A stretch of DNA of 64,000 bases from Conyzicola lurida (GTDB lineage: Bacteria > Actinomycetota > Actinomycetes > Actinomycetales > Microbacteriaceae). A program made the translations under genes and the position numbers. The notes beneath the pieces were generated by a model. It worked only from the letters and a program-made list of their open reading frames with translations, searched no databases and had not been told where the DNA came from. Shown in pieces: positions 63,872 through 64,000 of this stretch. Position 1 is the stretch's first letter; every line of letters begins with the position of its first letter. The stretch is from positions 3,410,001-3,474,000 of the forward strand of contig NZ_JACHMJ010000001.1 in NCBI RefSeq assembly GCF_014204935.1. The letters run 5' to 3'.

Positions 63872-64000
63872 CTAAGCCGTGATCCCCGCCGTCGACTCGA
63901 TCACGGCGGTCATCTTCTTGGAGAGCGCCTCGTAGAACATCGAGAGCGGGAACTCGTCGTCCATCACCGCGTCGGTGTACCCGCGGGGCGGGCCGTCGAG
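63872..64000 (-). CDS. C-terminal end of an unidentified gene (cut by window edge)
   Basis: The last 42 codons read GPPRGYTDAVMDDEFPLSMF, then YEALSKKMTAVIESTAGIT and a TAG at 63874-63872. The segment is continuous with no stop to the edge and has normal codon use, so it is real coding DNA. The family cannot be identified from so little. Confidence 0.65.
   Translation of the reverse strand, partial: LDGPPRGYTDAVMDDEFPLSMFYEALSKKMTAVIESTAGITA

Overview
The window is high-G+C actinobacterial DNA with dense, mostly translationally coupled genes. Gene content and order point to the family Microbacteriaceae (order Micrococcales): a partial inositol-phosphate synthase gene next to rpsF-ssb-rpsR-rplI-dnaB, a dnaK-grpE-dnaJ-hspR-clpB heat-shock locus with HspR (HAIR) operators, a C50 carotenoid cluster of the crtE-B-I-Ye-Yf-Eb type, actinobacterial GTGA/ATGA gene overlaps, many leaderless starts (TAnnnT followed about 6 nt later by ATG or GTG), and dispersed TTTCGACAGGCTCA-type repeats. 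The genus cannot be fixed from the sequence alone.

Layout. 1-4 kb: ino1 (partial), ribosomal/ssb operon, dnaB with a palindrome-rich leader. 4-9 kb: two small membrane proteins, purB with a low-molecular-weight phosphatase, an orphan WXG100-like protein with a lipase-like partner, and a holin-like membrane protein. 9-14 kb: hisC-type aminotransferase and a three-gene 2-oxoacid dehydrogenase operon (E1a, E1b, E2). 14-19.5 kb: zinc uptake (znuA, znuC, znuB) with a Fur-family regulator, an LLM flavin oxidoreductase, the zinc-independent ribosomal proteins L28-L33-S14, and HU. 19.6-28 kb: CopD-CtaG fusion, PIF1/RecD-like helicase, iron-regulated heme oxygenase with a DUF2470 gene nearby, DinB-like protein, alpha/beta hydrolase, ene-reductase. 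27.9-28.4 kb: a 133-bp direct repeat bracketing a 60-residue membrane protein. 28.4-37.3 kb: a seven-gene minus-strand exopolysaccharide-type operon (three family-2 glycosyltransferases, flippase, polymerase-like membrane protein, condensation-fold acyltransferase-like protein, secreted GH16 glucanase).

37.9-40.2 kb: a small, lower-G+C island inserted at the 3' end of a tRNA-Gly(CCC) gene, bounded by a 51-bp direct repeat, with two genes of unknown function and no integrase. 40.3-42 kb: dcd and deoC. 41.8-47.5 kb: idi and the divergent carotenoid operon. 47.6-50.8 kb: small zinc-ribbon protein, MarR regulator, PEP-mutase-like enzyme, UMF1-type MFS transporter. 50.9-58.5 kb: heat-shock locus, with an RsmC-like methyltransferase between hspR and an N-domain-less clpB. 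58.5-64 kb: threonine aldolase, Nat-type ABC exporter, two-component system, and one truncated gene.

The strongest candidates for something undescribed are the tRNA-Gly island with its two orphan genes, the polysaccharide operon with its unusual acyltransferase-like protein and an apparent ATT start codon, and the WXG100/lipase pair. Most of the remaining window is core chromosome.
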